DNA of 64,000 nt, from positions 1 to 64,000 of the forward strand of contig NZ_JBHLUN010000010.1 of NCBI RefSeq assembly GCF_042433915.1. The letters are read 5' to 3'. This DNA comes from Roseomonas elaeocarpi (GTDB lineage Bacteria > Pseudomonadota > Alphaproteobacteria > Acetobacterales > Acetobacteraceae). Below the pieces are notes generated by a model. That model searched no databases and had not been told where the DNA came from. It worked only from the letters and a program-made list of their open reading frames with translations. The translations under genes and the position numbers were made by a program. This document shows positions 1 to 8,431 of this stretch, in pieces (positions within the stretch are counted from its first letter, which is position 1; each line of letters starts with the position of its first letter).

Positions 1-124
1 CGCCACCCGACTTCGCCAGCACCTTCGTGATCGCTGCCGTCAGCGACGTCTTGCCGTGATCCACGTGCCCGATCGTGCCGATGTTGCAGTGCGGCTTCGT
101 CCGCTCGAACTTCGCCTTCGCCAT
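1..124 (-). CDS. tuf: Elongation factor Tu, N-terminal fragment
   Basis: EF-Tu is the GTPase that delivers aminoacyl-tRNA to the ribosome. Only the first ~41 codons lie in the window; the gene runs off the left edge. The fragment reads MAKAKFERTKPHCNIGTIGH and continues into VDHGKTSL, the G1 (P-loop) region, which is diagnostic. It lies directly downstream of tRNA-Tyr and tRNA-Gly on the same strand, the classical tRNA-tuf arrangement, and is probably co-transcribed with them. It could be either tuf copy if the genome has two. Confidence 0.97.
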   Translation of the reverse strand, partial: MAKAKFERTKPHCNIGTIGHVDHGKTSLTAAITKVLAKSGG

Positions 125-239
125 GTGTGTCCTCGTACCTGCCTACGGTTCAGGGCGTGGTGCATGCGCCCCGGAGAAAAGCACCCCCAAGGAAACGTCA
201 GTGACTGCGAAGTCGGGAAGTCCCGTTGGGGTTCTTGAT

Positions 240-313
240 TGGAGCGGGTGACGGGGATCGAACCCGCACAACCAGCTTGGAAGGCTGGGGCTCTACCATT
301 GAGCTACACCCGC
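240..313 (-). tRNA. tRNA-Gly(TCC)
   Basis: A full cloverleaf can be folded. The acceptor stem GCGGGTG pairs with CACCCGC, the anticodon loop is CTTCCAA (anticodon TCC), and the T loop is TTCGATC. The 3' CCA is encoded at 242-240. It lies between tRNA-Tyr and tuf on the same strand. Confidence 0.97.
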
Positions 314-335
314 GCTCCCGTTGAGACGGGGAAAA

Positions 336-418
336 TGGAGGGGGTTGGATTTGAACCAACGTAGGCGCTAGCCAACGGATTTACAGTCCGTCCCCTTTAG
401 CCACTCGGGCACCCCTCC
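336..418 (-). tRNA. tRNA-Tyr(GTA)
   Basis: A class II tRNA with a long variable arm; the acceptor strand is GGAGGGG and the anticodon loop CTGTAAA (anticodon GTA). The 3' end is the discriminator A followed by TTTTC, so CCA is not encoded, unlike the adjacent tRNA-Gly. It is the first gene of the tRNA-Tyr/tRNA-Gly/tuf cluster. Confidence 0.97.
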
Positions 419-680
419 GCACTGGCCCAGCCTGTGGGAGCGGCGCCGAGGTATCCGGTTTGCCCCCGGGGTGTCAACGTGGCCTGAGCAACTTTGCGCA
501 GGCCCGCGCCGCGATGGGCGCCCCTGCCCTGTCGGGGATGCGAAAAAGCCGGTGTCCGGGCCGGGCGTGGGCGCCTAAACAGCGCCACCCGAAGAGTGTT
601 TTCCCGCGCCGGCACGCCAGCACCCATGGTGCGACGCCACGCAAAGGGGCGGAAACGCGAGACCAGCCAGGACCACGCCG

Positions 681-2027
681 ATGCCCACCACCCGCCGACC
701 GGGCCCGCCCGGCCCCGCCCGCCCCGCCCGCGGCCCGTCACGCCCGGCCGATGCGGAGGGCCCCGCGCGCGGGGCGCGGCCGGCGCGCGGCAAGCCGGGT
801 GAGCGTTCGGGCGAACGGGACGAACGCGGCGCGCAGCCCCCGCGTCGTGGCCGCCCCACGACGGAAGCGCCGTCCAGGCTGGCCAGCAAGAACGACGCGC
901 GGGAGCGGCGGTCCTTCGCCGGCGACGAGGCCGGGGAGCGGGGCGGGCGTTTCGCGAAACCCGCCGGACGCCCCGCGGGCCGTTCCACCGGGCACGAGGA
1001 CGGGCGTCCGGGCGATGCTGGCCGGGTGGGCAGGATGGGGCGCTCCGGCGGCGTCGCCCGTGCCGGGACCGGTGGCGAGAACCGCTCCCCCCGCGCCGAG
1101 GCCGGCCGTGATCCGGCGCGGCGCGGCGCGGCCGCTTGGCAGGAAGACGACCAGCCGCGCGGCAGGCCGGCCTCAGCCGAGCGCCGCAGCTTCGCCCCGC
1201 GCGGCGAGCCGGCCGAGGAGCGCCCCTTCGCGTCCCGGCGCGGCGAATCCCCGGCCGGTGCGGAGGCTCCGTCGCGCCCGGGCGGTCTGGTGAAGCCCGA
1301 GGCCGGGACGCTCTGGCTGCACGGGATGCACGCCGTGGCGGCGGCGCTGGCCAATCCGCGCCGGCAGCTGCGCCGCCTGCTGCTGACGGCCGAGGCGGAG
1401 GCCGAGCTCGCGACGCGCCTGCCCAAGCCCTGGCGCCTGCGGGCGGAGCGGGTCGAGGACCGCAGCCGCTTCCACACCTTCCTGCCCGAGGATTCGGTGC
1501 ACCAGGGCGCGGCGCTGCTGGTGCAGCCCCTGCCCGCCGCCAGCCTGGACGCGGCGCTGGCCGCCTCGGACGGGCCGGTGCTGCTGCTGGACCAGGTGAC
1601 CGACCCGCGCAACGTCGGCGCGATCCTGCGCTCGGCCGCGGCCTTCGGCGCCGCGGCGGTGGTGATGCAGGACCGCCATGCCCCGCCGGAAACCGGTGCG
1701 CTGGCGCGTGCGGCCTCGGGCGCGCTGGAGATCGTGCCAGTGGTGCGCGAGGTGAACCTGTCGCGCGTGATCCAGCAGCTGCAGCGCAACGGGGCCTGGG
1801 TGCTGGGGCTGGCCGGCGAGGCGCAGCGCACCCTGGCTGAGGCCGTGGCGCGCGACCGCCGCAACGTGCTGGTACTGGGTGCCGAGGACAGCGGGCTGCG
1901 CCGTCTCCAGCGCGAGCATTGCGATGAGCTGGTGCGGCTGCCGATCTCGGAGGCCATGGAAAGCCTCAACGTGTCGGCGGCAGCGACCGTGGCGCTCTAC
2001 GAGTTGGCGCGGGACCGGGTGGCCTGA
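681..2027 (+). CDS. rlmB: 23S rRNA (guanosine-2'-O)-methyltransferase RlmB (TrmH/SpoU family)
   Basis: RlmB methylates the 2'-OH of a conserved guanosine (G2251 in E. coli) of 23S rRNA. The catalytic part starts near residue 210 (WLHGMHAV) with the substrate-binding domain. The SpoU domain follows, with LLLDQVTDPRNVGAILRSA, VLVLGAEDSGLRRL and the C-terminal knot sequence LPISEAMESLNVSAAATVAL. The protein is 448 aa, whereas the family is usually ~250 aa. The extra ~208 residues are low-complexity and rich in Arg, Gly, Pro and Glu. The ATG at 681 is the most upstream plausible start, but a later start inside the low-complexity part cannot be excluded. Confidence 0.93.
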   Translation: MPTTRRPGPPGPARPARGPSRPADAEGPARGARPARGKPGERSGERDERGAQPPRRGRPTTEAPSRLASKNDARERRSFAGDEAGERGGRFAKPAGRPAGRSTGHEDGRPGDAGRVGRMGRSGGVARAGTGGENRSPRAEAGRDPARRGAAAWQEDDQPRGRPASAERRSFAPRGEPAEERPFASRRGESPAGAEAPSRPGGLVKPEAGTLWLHGMHAVAAALANPRRQLRRLLLTAEAEAELATRLPKPWRLRAERVEDRSRFHTFLPEDSVHQGAALLVQPLPAASLDAALAASDGPVLLLDQVTDPRNVGAILRSAAAFGAAAVVMQDRHAPPETGALARAASGALEIVPVVREVNLSRVIQQLQRNGAWVLGLAGEAQRTLAEAVARDRRNVLVLGAEDSGLRRLQREHCDELVRLPISEAMESLNVSAAATVALYELARDRVA

Positions 2028-2115
2028 GCATCGCGGCGCCGCTCACCAGCCGTTAAGCCGAGGCGATGCAGAAAGATCCTGGGGGCGGTGGTCGCCCGAG
2101 GGTGAGGTGGTTCGG

Positions 2116-2355
2116 ATGCACGCGTCGGACGGTGGGGCGGACTGGTGGGGGCTGAGCGACGAGAGCCAGCTCGCCTTGTCACGCGAAGCGCTGCGCCGGG
2201 CCTCCGAAACCCTGGCCGCGCATGCGGAACTCCTCGCCGAGGAAATGGAGATCGGCACGCTGTGCGACCGTGGCGGGCCCGACGCGCTGCGGCTCTTCGC
2301 GGCGGTGGTACGGAGCACCAGCAACGACGAGCTGGTGCCCCATGGCCGGGCCTGA
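2116..2355 (+). CDS. Small hypothetical protein (79 aa)
   Basis: The gene encodes 79 aa and I do not recognise the family. The sequence begins MHASDGGADWWGLSDESQL and continues as a predicted helical, Ala/Glu-rich stretch (residues ~17-50). Composition looks coding, with acidic residues, no hydrophobic segment and no Cys pair. It lies between rlmB and tRNA-Thr on the same strand. The ATG at 2116 is chosen because the upstream part of the open frame overlaps rlmB and looks non-coding. Confidence 0.6.
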   Translation: MHASDGGADWWGLSDESQLALSREALRRASETLAAHAELLAEEMEIGTLCDRGGPDALRLFAAVVRSTSNDELVPHGRA

Positions 2356-2438
2356 CGCCCACCCCGGCCGCTCCCTGCGGAGGCGCCGGGGGTTGGACGC
2401 TTGAGATGGGCAGGCCGTCGGTCTAGGAGAGCCGGGCG

Positions 2439-2513
2439 GCCGGGTTAGCACAGGGGTAGTGCAGCTGATTTGTAATCAGAAGGTCGGGGGTTCAAATCCC
2501 TCACCCGGCACCA
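2439..2513 (+). tRNA. tRNA-Thr(TGT), integration target of the island
   Basis: The acceptor GCCGGGT pairs with ACCCGGC, the anticodon loop is TTTGTAA (anticodon TGT), and CCA is encoded at 2511-2513. The 3' 45 nt, from the anticodon loop to CCA, are repeated exactly at 22371-22415. The gene therefore stayed intact when the element integrated. Confidence 0.97.
2469..2513 (+). repeat. attL core (45-bp direct repeat, left copy)
   Basis: Identical over 45 bp to 22371-22415. Identity stops at A/T on the left (2468 against 22370) and T/C on the right (2514 against 22416). It runs from the anticodon loop through the T arm and acceptor to CCA, the usual crossover region for tRNA-targeting integrases. 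Confidence 0.92.
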
Positions 2514-2569
2514 TAATTACAACGGTTTAGCAGCCTGCAAGCGAGCGAAGGCGGGACTACCCGGCTCTC

Positions 2570-2591
2570 CCGGACTCTTTCCGGACTCTTT
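2570..2591 (+). repeat. Two tandem 11-bp CCGGACTCTTT units
   Basis: Two exact tandem copies of CCGGACTCTTT lie 57 bp inside attL. A matching tandem pair (CCGGACTCTTC then CCGGACTCATT) in the same orientation lies inside attR at 22222-22243. Their position on both arms suggests a recombination-protein binding site; this is inference. Confidence 0.6.
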
Positions 2592-2857
2592 TGCGCCAAC
2601 TCCCTCCAGCCACGCCCGAGCCCCACGCGCCCAGCCCGGCCAGAAAAAGATTCGGCGTTTATCGCGGCATCACACGCGTGACCCCGGATCGGTCGCGGCC
2701 CCCAGTGCCCCAGAGATTTGCCCCCCCCCCCGGGGGTGGGTTGGTTGACCCGGCCGGGCACCTCGACCGTCCGTTCCGACCACCTCGCCGCACAACCCGG
2801 AGGCGAGTTCCTGTTCCGCGCCAACGCTGCGCGGTATCTACCCCCTTGCAGTTTTGT

Positions 2858-3048
2858 GGTGTTCCAGGTGTTCCAGGTGTTCCACCCTTATTAAGTCTCT
2901 GATCCTAAAGTGGATACCATGGAACACCTTGCCCTCGATCTTGGAACACCTCGATTTTGAGGTGTTCCAAGAACACGGCGTTCTTGATCTTAATGATCAA
3001 CTAAAGGTCCGGTCTGTAACCTTATGAAGGCCTATCTCGGGTGTTCCG
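2858..3048. repeat. Cluster of GGTGTTCC/GGAACACC motifs, left arm
   Basis: Three perfect tandem copies of GGTGTTCCA lie at 2858-2884 (9-bp period). Single inverted copies lie at 2920-2928 and 2942-2950, and direct copies at 2961-2969 and 3040-3048. Positions 2942-2952 and 2959-2969 form a perfect 11-bp inverted repeat (TGGAACACCTC) around a 6-bp AT-rich spacer. The same motif family is found at 22032-22159 near the other end. It fits integrase arm-type or excisionase sites; replication iterons are an alternative given the linked primase/helicase genes. Confidence 0.7.
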
Positions 3049-3157
3049 GATGGCAACCATTGGTTGAATAAGTGCCCGGATTAGCCGCCGATGGCGGGGT
3101 GCGGGATGGACGCGGATAGGAGCCTGCCGGCCAACCCCGGCCATCCCGCGCGCGGGA

Positions 3158-5086
3158 CTAGGCTGCGCCTTCCTCGGCATCGAACAGGCTGGGCAGGATA
3201 GGATAGAGCCGCATCTTCGGATTGCCGGGCGGCGTCATGGACCGTGAGTGCTTGCCGCCCTTGTCGGGTGGCATGAGGTAGCCCCGAGCGGCGAGCACGC
3301 CTGTGGCGTCGCGCACCATCAGCCCCTTCAACGCCTCCTTCATGCCGTCCGGTGTCAGGTAGTAGTGCCAGGCAAAGGCGCTGCCCTCGGCCGCCTGCTG
3401 CCACCGCCGCCAGCCCGCACGGTTGACGGTGCGGTATCGCTCCGCTGGTGGCATGTCGGGGCGCGTCTGTTCGTCCTGCGCCTCGCTGGCGGCATCGCGC
3501 CACAGCTCGAAGCGCGCGGCACCATGGGCGTTCAGGAATCCTTGCAGCGCCACCACGGCCTGCGCGTCCTCCTTCGCCCCCACCGTGCCGCGCTCGCTCA
3601 GCCACGCCCGGAAGCACGTCGAGGCTGCTGCCTCGGCATCCGTCTCAGGCCACGGTGCGATCCCGGCCCGCGCCGCCATTTCGCCCGCCACCGCCGCCAG
3701 CGCGAAGGAGGCCGCCACGCTGCGAACCTGTCCGCCGGCCGCCTCGGGCAGCATGGCCCGCATCATGCTGTCGCGCTCATCCCGCAAGGCCGAGCAGAAC
3801 CCCGCCTCATCCCGTTCCAGCTCGGACAGCAGCCAGCCCAGGAAGGCCCGCCCCGGCGCGCCGTAGCAGGCGGCGGTGGCAGCCTTGATGCGTTCCGCGA
3901 GGTTGCCCGGCCCGGCCTCGCCGTGCAGCGCCTCGAACAGCCCCAGGCCCGCGCCAGCGTCGGCAGGCACGTCCACGAGGCGCACTTCCTGCCCGGCGCG
4001 TGTGCGCTTGCCCGCTTCCGCGTTCTTGTCGGCAATCCCTTCCTCGCCGGTGGACAGGATCAGCACGCGCCACCGCAGCTCGGGCCGCGTCGCACCGCTG
4101 CGGGAGGCCCGTGTCTTGCCCCGCCCGTTCGCCAGCATGTACGCCGCCTCGCCAGCGTCGCGGGCATCCATCTGCCCCAGCTCGTCCATGGGCAGCAGCG
4201 CGTCGGAATGGGCTGCAGCCAGCCCTTCGATACCGTTGGACGTGGCCCGCCACTGCCGCACGAACCCCTGCGCCCCGCTGCCCGGCTCGCCACCCCACAC
4301 AGAGGCCGCGACCCGCAGCGCCGTGGACTTGCCCAGGCGCGACGCGCCCTTGATGTTGAACCCGCCGCCATCCGCACCGGCCAGCATCATCAGCGGGCCA
4401 GCGAAGGCACAGGAGGCCGAGAACACCAGCCGGGAATTGCCGAGGCACAGCGCCCCGACCTGATCCCGCCACTGCGCCAGCGTGCCCGCCTGCCGGAAGG
4501 CGTGCGTCGCCCGTTCCTCGGCTGCCAGGATCACCCGCTCGGCCGTGGTGCCGAACACCTCGTCGGGCAGCACGAACACCAGGTTGCCACCGATGCGGTG
4601 CCAGCCCAGGCGCGGCACCGAGCGCGCACGCTGTTCCGAAATGACCGCAGACAGGTACTCCATCATGGCGGCACGGGCCTGCGGCTGCGGCGCCAGCGAC
4701 AGGCCCGCATCACTCAGCATCTCACGCACCGCCACGCCGTCGCCCGCGAGATTCCGGCGCGGCAATGCGACCTCGTGCCGCTCGCCGTCACGGTCGCGGA
4801 AGCCCAGCAGCAGGCCCCAGGCACCGCCTTCCTCGTCGCGGGTTTCCGCCAGCAGATCGAAGGGGCCGCACAGCCACATGTCGGTTTCGCGGCTGGCATC
4901 GCGGGCCACGCGCCACAGCCCGTCCCGCTCCATCTTGAACCGGCCTCCCAGCCGATCCGGTGGCGACGGTGGCGGCTTCGCACCGTCGTTGGCGGGCGGC
5001 GGTGGCGACGCGCTGGGCTTCGCGGCGGAAGCGCCCTCGATCGCGCCGCGCACGGCGCTCCGGCCGCCCTTCTTCGCCGCGGTCAT
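3158..5086 (-). CDS. DUF927-type helicase/ATPase-like protein
   Basis: A 642-aa protein of the type found in phages, plasmids and islands next to primases. The N-terminal ~50 residues are Ala/Pro-rich. The DUF927 core follows, with a P-loop-like GASRLGKST near residue 245 and an acidic LLPMDELGQMD near 300 that could be a Walker B equivalent. LILSTGEEGI resembles a sensor strand. The C-terminal ~180 residues are probably a separate helical domain. Its start overlaps the TOPRIM gene stop by 4 bp (ATGA), so the two are translationally coupled. The likely role is ATP-driven DNA unwinding during element replication, inferred from family and context. Confidence 0.85.
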   Translation of the reverse strand: MTAAKKGGRSAVRGAIEGASAAKPSASPPPPANDGAKPPPSPPDRLGGRFKMERDGLWRVARDASRETDMWLCGPFDLLAETRDEEGGAWGLLLGFRDRDGERHEVALPRRNLAGDGVAVREMLSDAGLSLAPQPQARAAMMEYLSAVISEQRARSVPRLGWHRIGGNLVFVLPDEVFGTTAERVILAAEERATHAFRQAGTLAQWRDQVGALCLGNSRLVFSASCAFAGPLMMLAGADGGGFNIKGASRLGKSTALRVAASVWGGEPGSGAQGFVRQWRATSNGIEGLAAAHSDALLPMDELGQMDARDAGEAAYMLANGRGKTRASRSGATRPELRWRVLILSTGEEGIADKNAEAGKRTRAGQEVRLVDVPADAGAGLGLFEALHGEAGPGNLAERIKAATAACYGAPGRAFLGWLLSELERDEAGFCSALRDERDSMMRAMLPEAAGGQVRSVAASFALAAVAGEMAARAGIAPWPETDAEAAASTCFRAWLSERGTVGAKEDAQAVVALQGFLNAHGAARFELWRDAASEAQDEQTRPDMPPAERYRTVNRAGWRRWQQAAEGSAFAWHYYLTPDGMKEALKGLMVRDATGVLAARGYLMPPDKGGKHSRSMTPPGNPKMRLYPILPSLFDAEEGAA

Positions 5087-6147
5087 TCGCCATCCCCCGA
5101 GGTCAGCACATCGTTAAAGTCATCGGCGCCATCAGGCGGGAATGCGACGCGCACGTTGCGTGCCTCGCCAGCGAAGCGGTCGATCGCGCGCTGCAATCCG
5201 CGCGCGGCGGCCGGATTGTCACCGTCGTTGTCGGCGCACAGGATCACCGTGCGAACTGCTGGCGGCAGCTGCACCGAGCCCATGTTGCCCAGGCTCACCG
5301 CAGCCAGTACGCGCAGCTCCGGGCACGCCAACGCCACCGACAGCCCCGTCTCGATGCCCTCAGCCAGCGCCACCGTTTCGCCGTCGCGTGCCTCGCTCAG
5401 CGGCCGGCCGCTGGCGCCGCGCCACAGCCGCACCGTGCCGCCTGCGAAGCCGCCCAGCACCTTCTTCGCCTTCGCCAGCGACGCCTTGCGCCATGCGCCG
5501 TCAATCTCGGCCAACCAGGTGCGATGCGTGGCGACGTGCACGCCGTCGGGGCCGTGGATCGCCGCCAGCATGGCGGGCAGCGGGCACCCGACCTCCTGGC
5601 ACCACACGTTGGGATGGAAGCGCAGGGCGCGCGGGACACGGCCCAGCTCGGCCAGTTCAATCCCCCTGCCCGCGAGGTAGAGCGCGGCCGGGGTGCCGGC
5701 GATGTTGTGCAGGGTGTCCGGATGGCCGAACAGGCCGCGCGCGGCACGGCGGCGGCCTTCCGCCTCGGCCTCGGCCGCCGCATCGTCGGCCGGCGCTGGC
5801 GCACGGCGCACGGTGGCGGGCACAGGCCCGGAGCGAGGATCTTCCGGCAGGCCCAGCCAGCGCCGCGACCACCCCATCGCCGCCTTCACGTCGCCGCCGA
5901 ACAAGACCGCCGCCACGAGGTCGAGGGCATCGCCGCGCTCGCCGCTGGCGAAGTCGGACCACACGCCCGCACGCTCGCCGTGTAGCCGCACCGCAAGGGA
6001 CTGACCCTTCTCGCCCGCTAGACTGCCACAGCGCCACTCAGGGCCGTCCCTGCGGCCGCCGGGCAGCAGTTCCCCCGCCAGCGCCGGCATCCGCCCCGCC
6101 AGCGCCGCAGCGAGGTCGCGGGCGTCATGTCGCGGCGCTGGCCTCAT
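5083..6147 (-). CDS. TOPRIM-domain primase-like protein
   Basis: A 354-aa protein with a primase-type N-terminal region and a C-terminal TOPRIM fold. The catalytic Glu is in VALAEGIETGLSVA (~residue 250) and the DxD motif is CADNDGDN (~290). The tail GADDFNDVL is typical of toprim primases of mobile elements. The ATG at 6147 is chosen because it overlaps the stop of the upstream gene (ATGA). No zinc-finger Cys cluster is obvious at the N-terminus. With the DUF927 protein immediately downstream it forms a probable primase/helicase replication pair. Confidence 0.85.
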   Translation of the reverse strand: MRPAPRHDARDLAAALAGRMPALAGELLPGGRRDGPEWRCGSLAGEKGQSLAVRLHGERAGVWSDFASGERGDALDLVAAVLFGGDVKAAMGWSRRWLGLPEDPRSGPVPATVRRAPAPADDAAAEAEAEGRRRAARGLFGHPDTLHNIAGTPAALYLAGRGIELAELGRVPRALRFHPNVWCQEVGCPLPAMLAAIHGPDGVHVATHRTWLAEIDGAWRKASLAKAKKVLGGFAGGTVRLWRGASGRPLSEARDGETVALAEGIETGLSVALACPELRVLAAVSLGNMGSVQLPPAVRTVILCADNDGDNPAAARGLQRAIDRFAGEARNVRVAFPPDGADDFNDVLTSGDGE

Positions 6148-6767
6148 GCCGGCGCCTGCGCGGCTGCGGCGCCATCGGCGGGTGGTACCAGCATCGGGGG
6201 CGGCACGGCCTGCGGGTCGGTCATGAAGCCGATGCGGTGGCGCGTCAGCAGCTTGAGCAGCACGTCGACGCTGTGGTTCGGCTCCCCATCCGAGGGCATC
6301 TCGTGACCGGCTGCCGCACAGCGCAGGCAATGGGCCGCCTGCTGTGCCCAGTGCCGGATATCCCAGGGTCGCCATGGAAGCCGCTCGTGATGGATGAACG
6401 GTGTTTGCTGGCGCGGGACGCTGTGACGCTCGCTGGCCGCGCGCTGCATGGATGCGGCGATGGCCTCGCAACCCCAGGACGCCGGGACCAGCAGCGTATG
6501 CCACTCGCTCCACTGCGGGATCGGCCACAGCAGCGGATCGTGCGCGTGGACCTCGGCCACCGCCGCGTCCAGCAGGGCGGCGGATCGTGGCCGTTCCAGG
6601 AAGGCGTTGCCGGGCCAGCCATTGCGGCCGAGGTCCCGCGCCAGCGCCTCGCAGGCGGGCAGCAGCGCCGGCAGGCGGTGGTCGGGCTCGATCAGGCCCA
6701 GGGCGGCCAGACCGGACAGGTTGTGGCGCAGCGTGAAGGCGTGGACGCGCGGCGGACGGAACCTCAT
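6144..6767 (-). CDS. Hypothetical protein of the replication operon
   Basis: A 207-aa protein I do not recognise. It begins MRFRPPRVHAFTLRHN and is rich in His, Trp and Arg (LLWPIPQWSEWHTLLVP, PWRPWDIRHWAQQAAHCLRC). It has no membrane segment or signal peptide. It is coupled at both ends by ATGA overlaps, to the HTH gene upstream and the TOPRIM gene downstream. A role in replication or its control is plausible from position alone. Confidence 0.75.
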   Translation of the reverse strand: MRFRPPRVHAFTLRHNLSGLAALGLIEPDHRLPALLPACEALARDLGRNGWPGNAFLERPRSAALLDAAVAEVHAHDPLLWPIPQWSEWHTLLVPASWGCEAIAASMQRAASERHSVPRQQTPFIHHERLPWRPWDIRHWAQQAAHCLRCAAAGHEMPSDGEPNHSVDVLLKLLTRHRIGFMTDPQAVPPPMLVPPADGAAAAQAPA

Positions 6768-7024
6768 GCCCCGCACCCCCGATCTGCCATGCTGGCGCGC
6801 ACAGTTGCGGCCGAGGTCGAAGTTGCCAGCCGCAGCCGCAGCCAAGTGTTGAGGTCGCTCAGCGGGTAGAGGGCGCGGCGCCCCACCAGCGAGAACGGCG
6901 GCCCCGCACCGTCGAGGGCGAGGCGTTCCAGCGTGCGGACGGACAGGCAGGCATGATCGGCGGCCTGACGGCGGCTCAGCCACCGATCCTCGGGGCGCGG
7001 TGCGGCCCCTGTCGTGTCTTTCAT
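6764..7024 (-). CDS. AlpA/excisionase-like helix-turn-helix protein
   Basis: An 86-aa protein with a winged HTH of the AlpA/MerR-like type. WLSRRQAADHACLSVRTLERL gives the HTH near residues 19-40, followed by RRALYPLSDLNTWL, the usual recognition wing. Such proteins act as excisionases or as activators of integrase or replication genes in islands. The ATG at 7024 is chosen because the HTH starts soon after it. Its stop overlaps the next start (ATGA), making it first gene of the four-gene replication operon. Confidence 0.8.
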   Translation of the reverse strand: MKDTTGAAPRPEDRWLSRRQAADHACLSVRTLERLALDGAGPPFSLVGRRALYPLSDLNTWLRLRLATSTSAATVRASMADRGCGA

Positions 7025-7126
7025 GGTGTCGGCTCCATGCCGCCAGGAGGCCCGATTGCGTCCCTGGCGCCGACACCAGTGCGGCACCACGCCGCATGGA
7101 GTCCTTGGAGCTTGTGGCGTTCTGGC

Positions 7127-8431
7127 TCAGGACTCCACAGGCTCCATGGCGGCGCCAGCCACGTAGGATGGGTATCGCTCGCTGAACCTGTCACGGAGGC
7201 GCTTGGCCCTGCTGTCCTCCGAACCGTTGCCCGCTGCCTTGTGCGCGAGCGCACGGGACGCATCAGTCATGTTCCGCGCCTGCTTCTCACGGATCATCTC
7301 GGCCATTTCAGCCACCAGCTTTGCGCCGGCCTCCCGGTAGTCGGGGCGGCCATGCACCTTGCGCTTCGCTGACGGCATCAGCGGCACAGGGATGGGCACT
7401 GGCAGCCTCGCCTCGGGTACCGCCACCGCGACGGTCGCAGGTGCCGCGATTGGCACGCCGGGCTTCACCCGCAGCCCGATCAGGACCCGCACCTCATCCG
7501 CTTCCAGCGAGCCGAGAAGCCGCCCATTCGGAGACAGCCACACACATTGATCGGTGGCGAAATCGGGGTCGATGAAGTGCAGGTTGGCTTTCACGAGAGA
7601 GGGACGGTCACTGGCGCGGATGGCGGCTTGATCATCCTGGATCAGCTCGCGCAGGTTCAGTGGTGCCACCCACTCGGCGTGGTCCTTTGCGGGGTCGCTG
7701 GCTGTAACCCGCAGCCGCCCCACCTGGATCTTGCCGAACAGCCGCCCCTCGGCCGCTGTCCACAGCGCGTCAGCTTCGTCGTCGTCACTTTCGCTGTAGC
7801 GGCCGAACGTCAGGGTGCCGGGCAGGAATCCCACGCTTCTGCACGGATAGCCCTGCGCTTTCAGCTGCGCGAGGCGCCGTACCTTGCCGGGTGGACAGCA
7901 GGCCAGCACAGCGTCCGGCCAGCGAAGACCAGCGTCCGGCCACCGCACCCGCACGTCATGGAAGGCGGGGCCGCCGCTTTTCGCGGCCGACGCCACCGCA
8001 CCGTCCGGCCGGTCGCGCACGGCCAGCTGCGGCCATAGATCGGCGTCGATCTCCCGCCACGGGCCATCCGCCGCCCCGGCCCGGCCGTGCGCCACCAGGA
8101 GGCCGGCGTACAGCTCGGCCCACATCCTCGCCCTCGGCGCCGCCAGCTGTTCCGGCGTGGCACGCGGATCGTAGAAGCGCGCCCTGTCTTCCTCGGGCGT
8201 GAAGGCGTCCAGCGCGTCGCGCAGCGGCAGCCCGTACAGCTCCGCAGCGGACGCACCGCTCCCGTATGTTGTCATCGCCGCCTCATGCCGGCCTGTCTCA
8301 TGCGAAGAAGACGGCGCGGCGGGCCGGGCATGAGGTCCCGGCGTTCGGCGGCCAAACCTAGCCGCGCCGAGGTGAACCTGCGCGAAGTCGGGCAGGCTCG
8401 GCAAGGAAGGCCGCACGGTGGCAGGCGTCAT
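7127..8431 (-). CDS. Hypothetical island protein (up to 434 aa)
   Basis: Family not recognised. The likely folded part starts near MTTYGSGASAAELYGLPL (codon at 8275) and includes ALDAFTPEEDRARFYDP and FIDPDFATDQCVWLSPNGR. The C-terminal ~100 residues are basic and helical (LVAEMAEMIREKQARN, SRAKRLRDRFSERYPSYV). The start at 8431 is favoured by an ATGA overlap with the upstream gene, but the first ~52 residues are low-complexity, so 8275 is an alternative. It is last in the run of small genes; ~100 bp separates it from the HTH gene. Confidence 0.65.
   Translation of the reverse strand: MTPATVRPSLPSLPDFAQVHLGAARFGRRTPGPHARPAAPSSSHETGRHEAAMTTYGSGASAAELYGLPLRDALDAFTPEEDRARFYDPRATPEQLAAPRARMWAELYAGLLVAHGRAGAADGPWREIDADLWPQLAVRDRPDGAVASAAKSGGPAFHDVRVRWPDAGLRWPDAVLACCPPGKVRRLAQLKAQGYPCRSVGFLPGTLTFGRYSESDDDEADALWTAAEGRLFGKIQVGRLRVTASDPAKDHAEWVAPLNLRELIQDDQAAIRASDRPSLVKANLHFIDPDFATDQCVWLSPNGRLLGSLEADEVRVLIGLRVKPGVPIAAPATVAVAVPEARLPVPIPVPLMPSAKRKVHGRPDYREAGAKLVAEMAEMIREKQARNMTDASRALAHKAAGNGSEDSRAKRLRDRFSERYPSYVAGAAMEPVES

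Larger units (their letters stand above)
2514..3157. other. Non-coding left end of the island
   Basis: This 644-bp stretch has no convincing gene. It holds two tandem 11-mers at 2570-2591, an 11-C run abutting five Gs at 2721-2736, and the GGTGTTCC/GGAACACC cluster at 2858-3048. The 2.85-3.06 kb part is visibly richer in A+T than the surroundings. It probably forms one arm of attP when the element is circular. Confidence 0.7.

Noticed and set aside
2721..2736. Run of 11 C followed by 5 G as a phase-variable switch
   Set aside because: No gene or convincing promoter spans it, so slippage would have no evident consequence; it may also be a sequencing-sensitive homopolymer.
2591..2902. A 103-codon plus-strand frame at the island's left end
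   Set aside because: It crosses the poly-C tract and the GGTGTTCCA repeat, with no domain and no ribosome-binding site; it is better read as non-coding att-arm DNA.
3248..5680. Very long plus-strand open frame (810 codons) opposite the DUF927 gene
   Set aside because: It is a shadow frame caused by high third-position GC; composition is Arg/His/Pro-rich and the minus-strand genes have clear domains and coupled starts.
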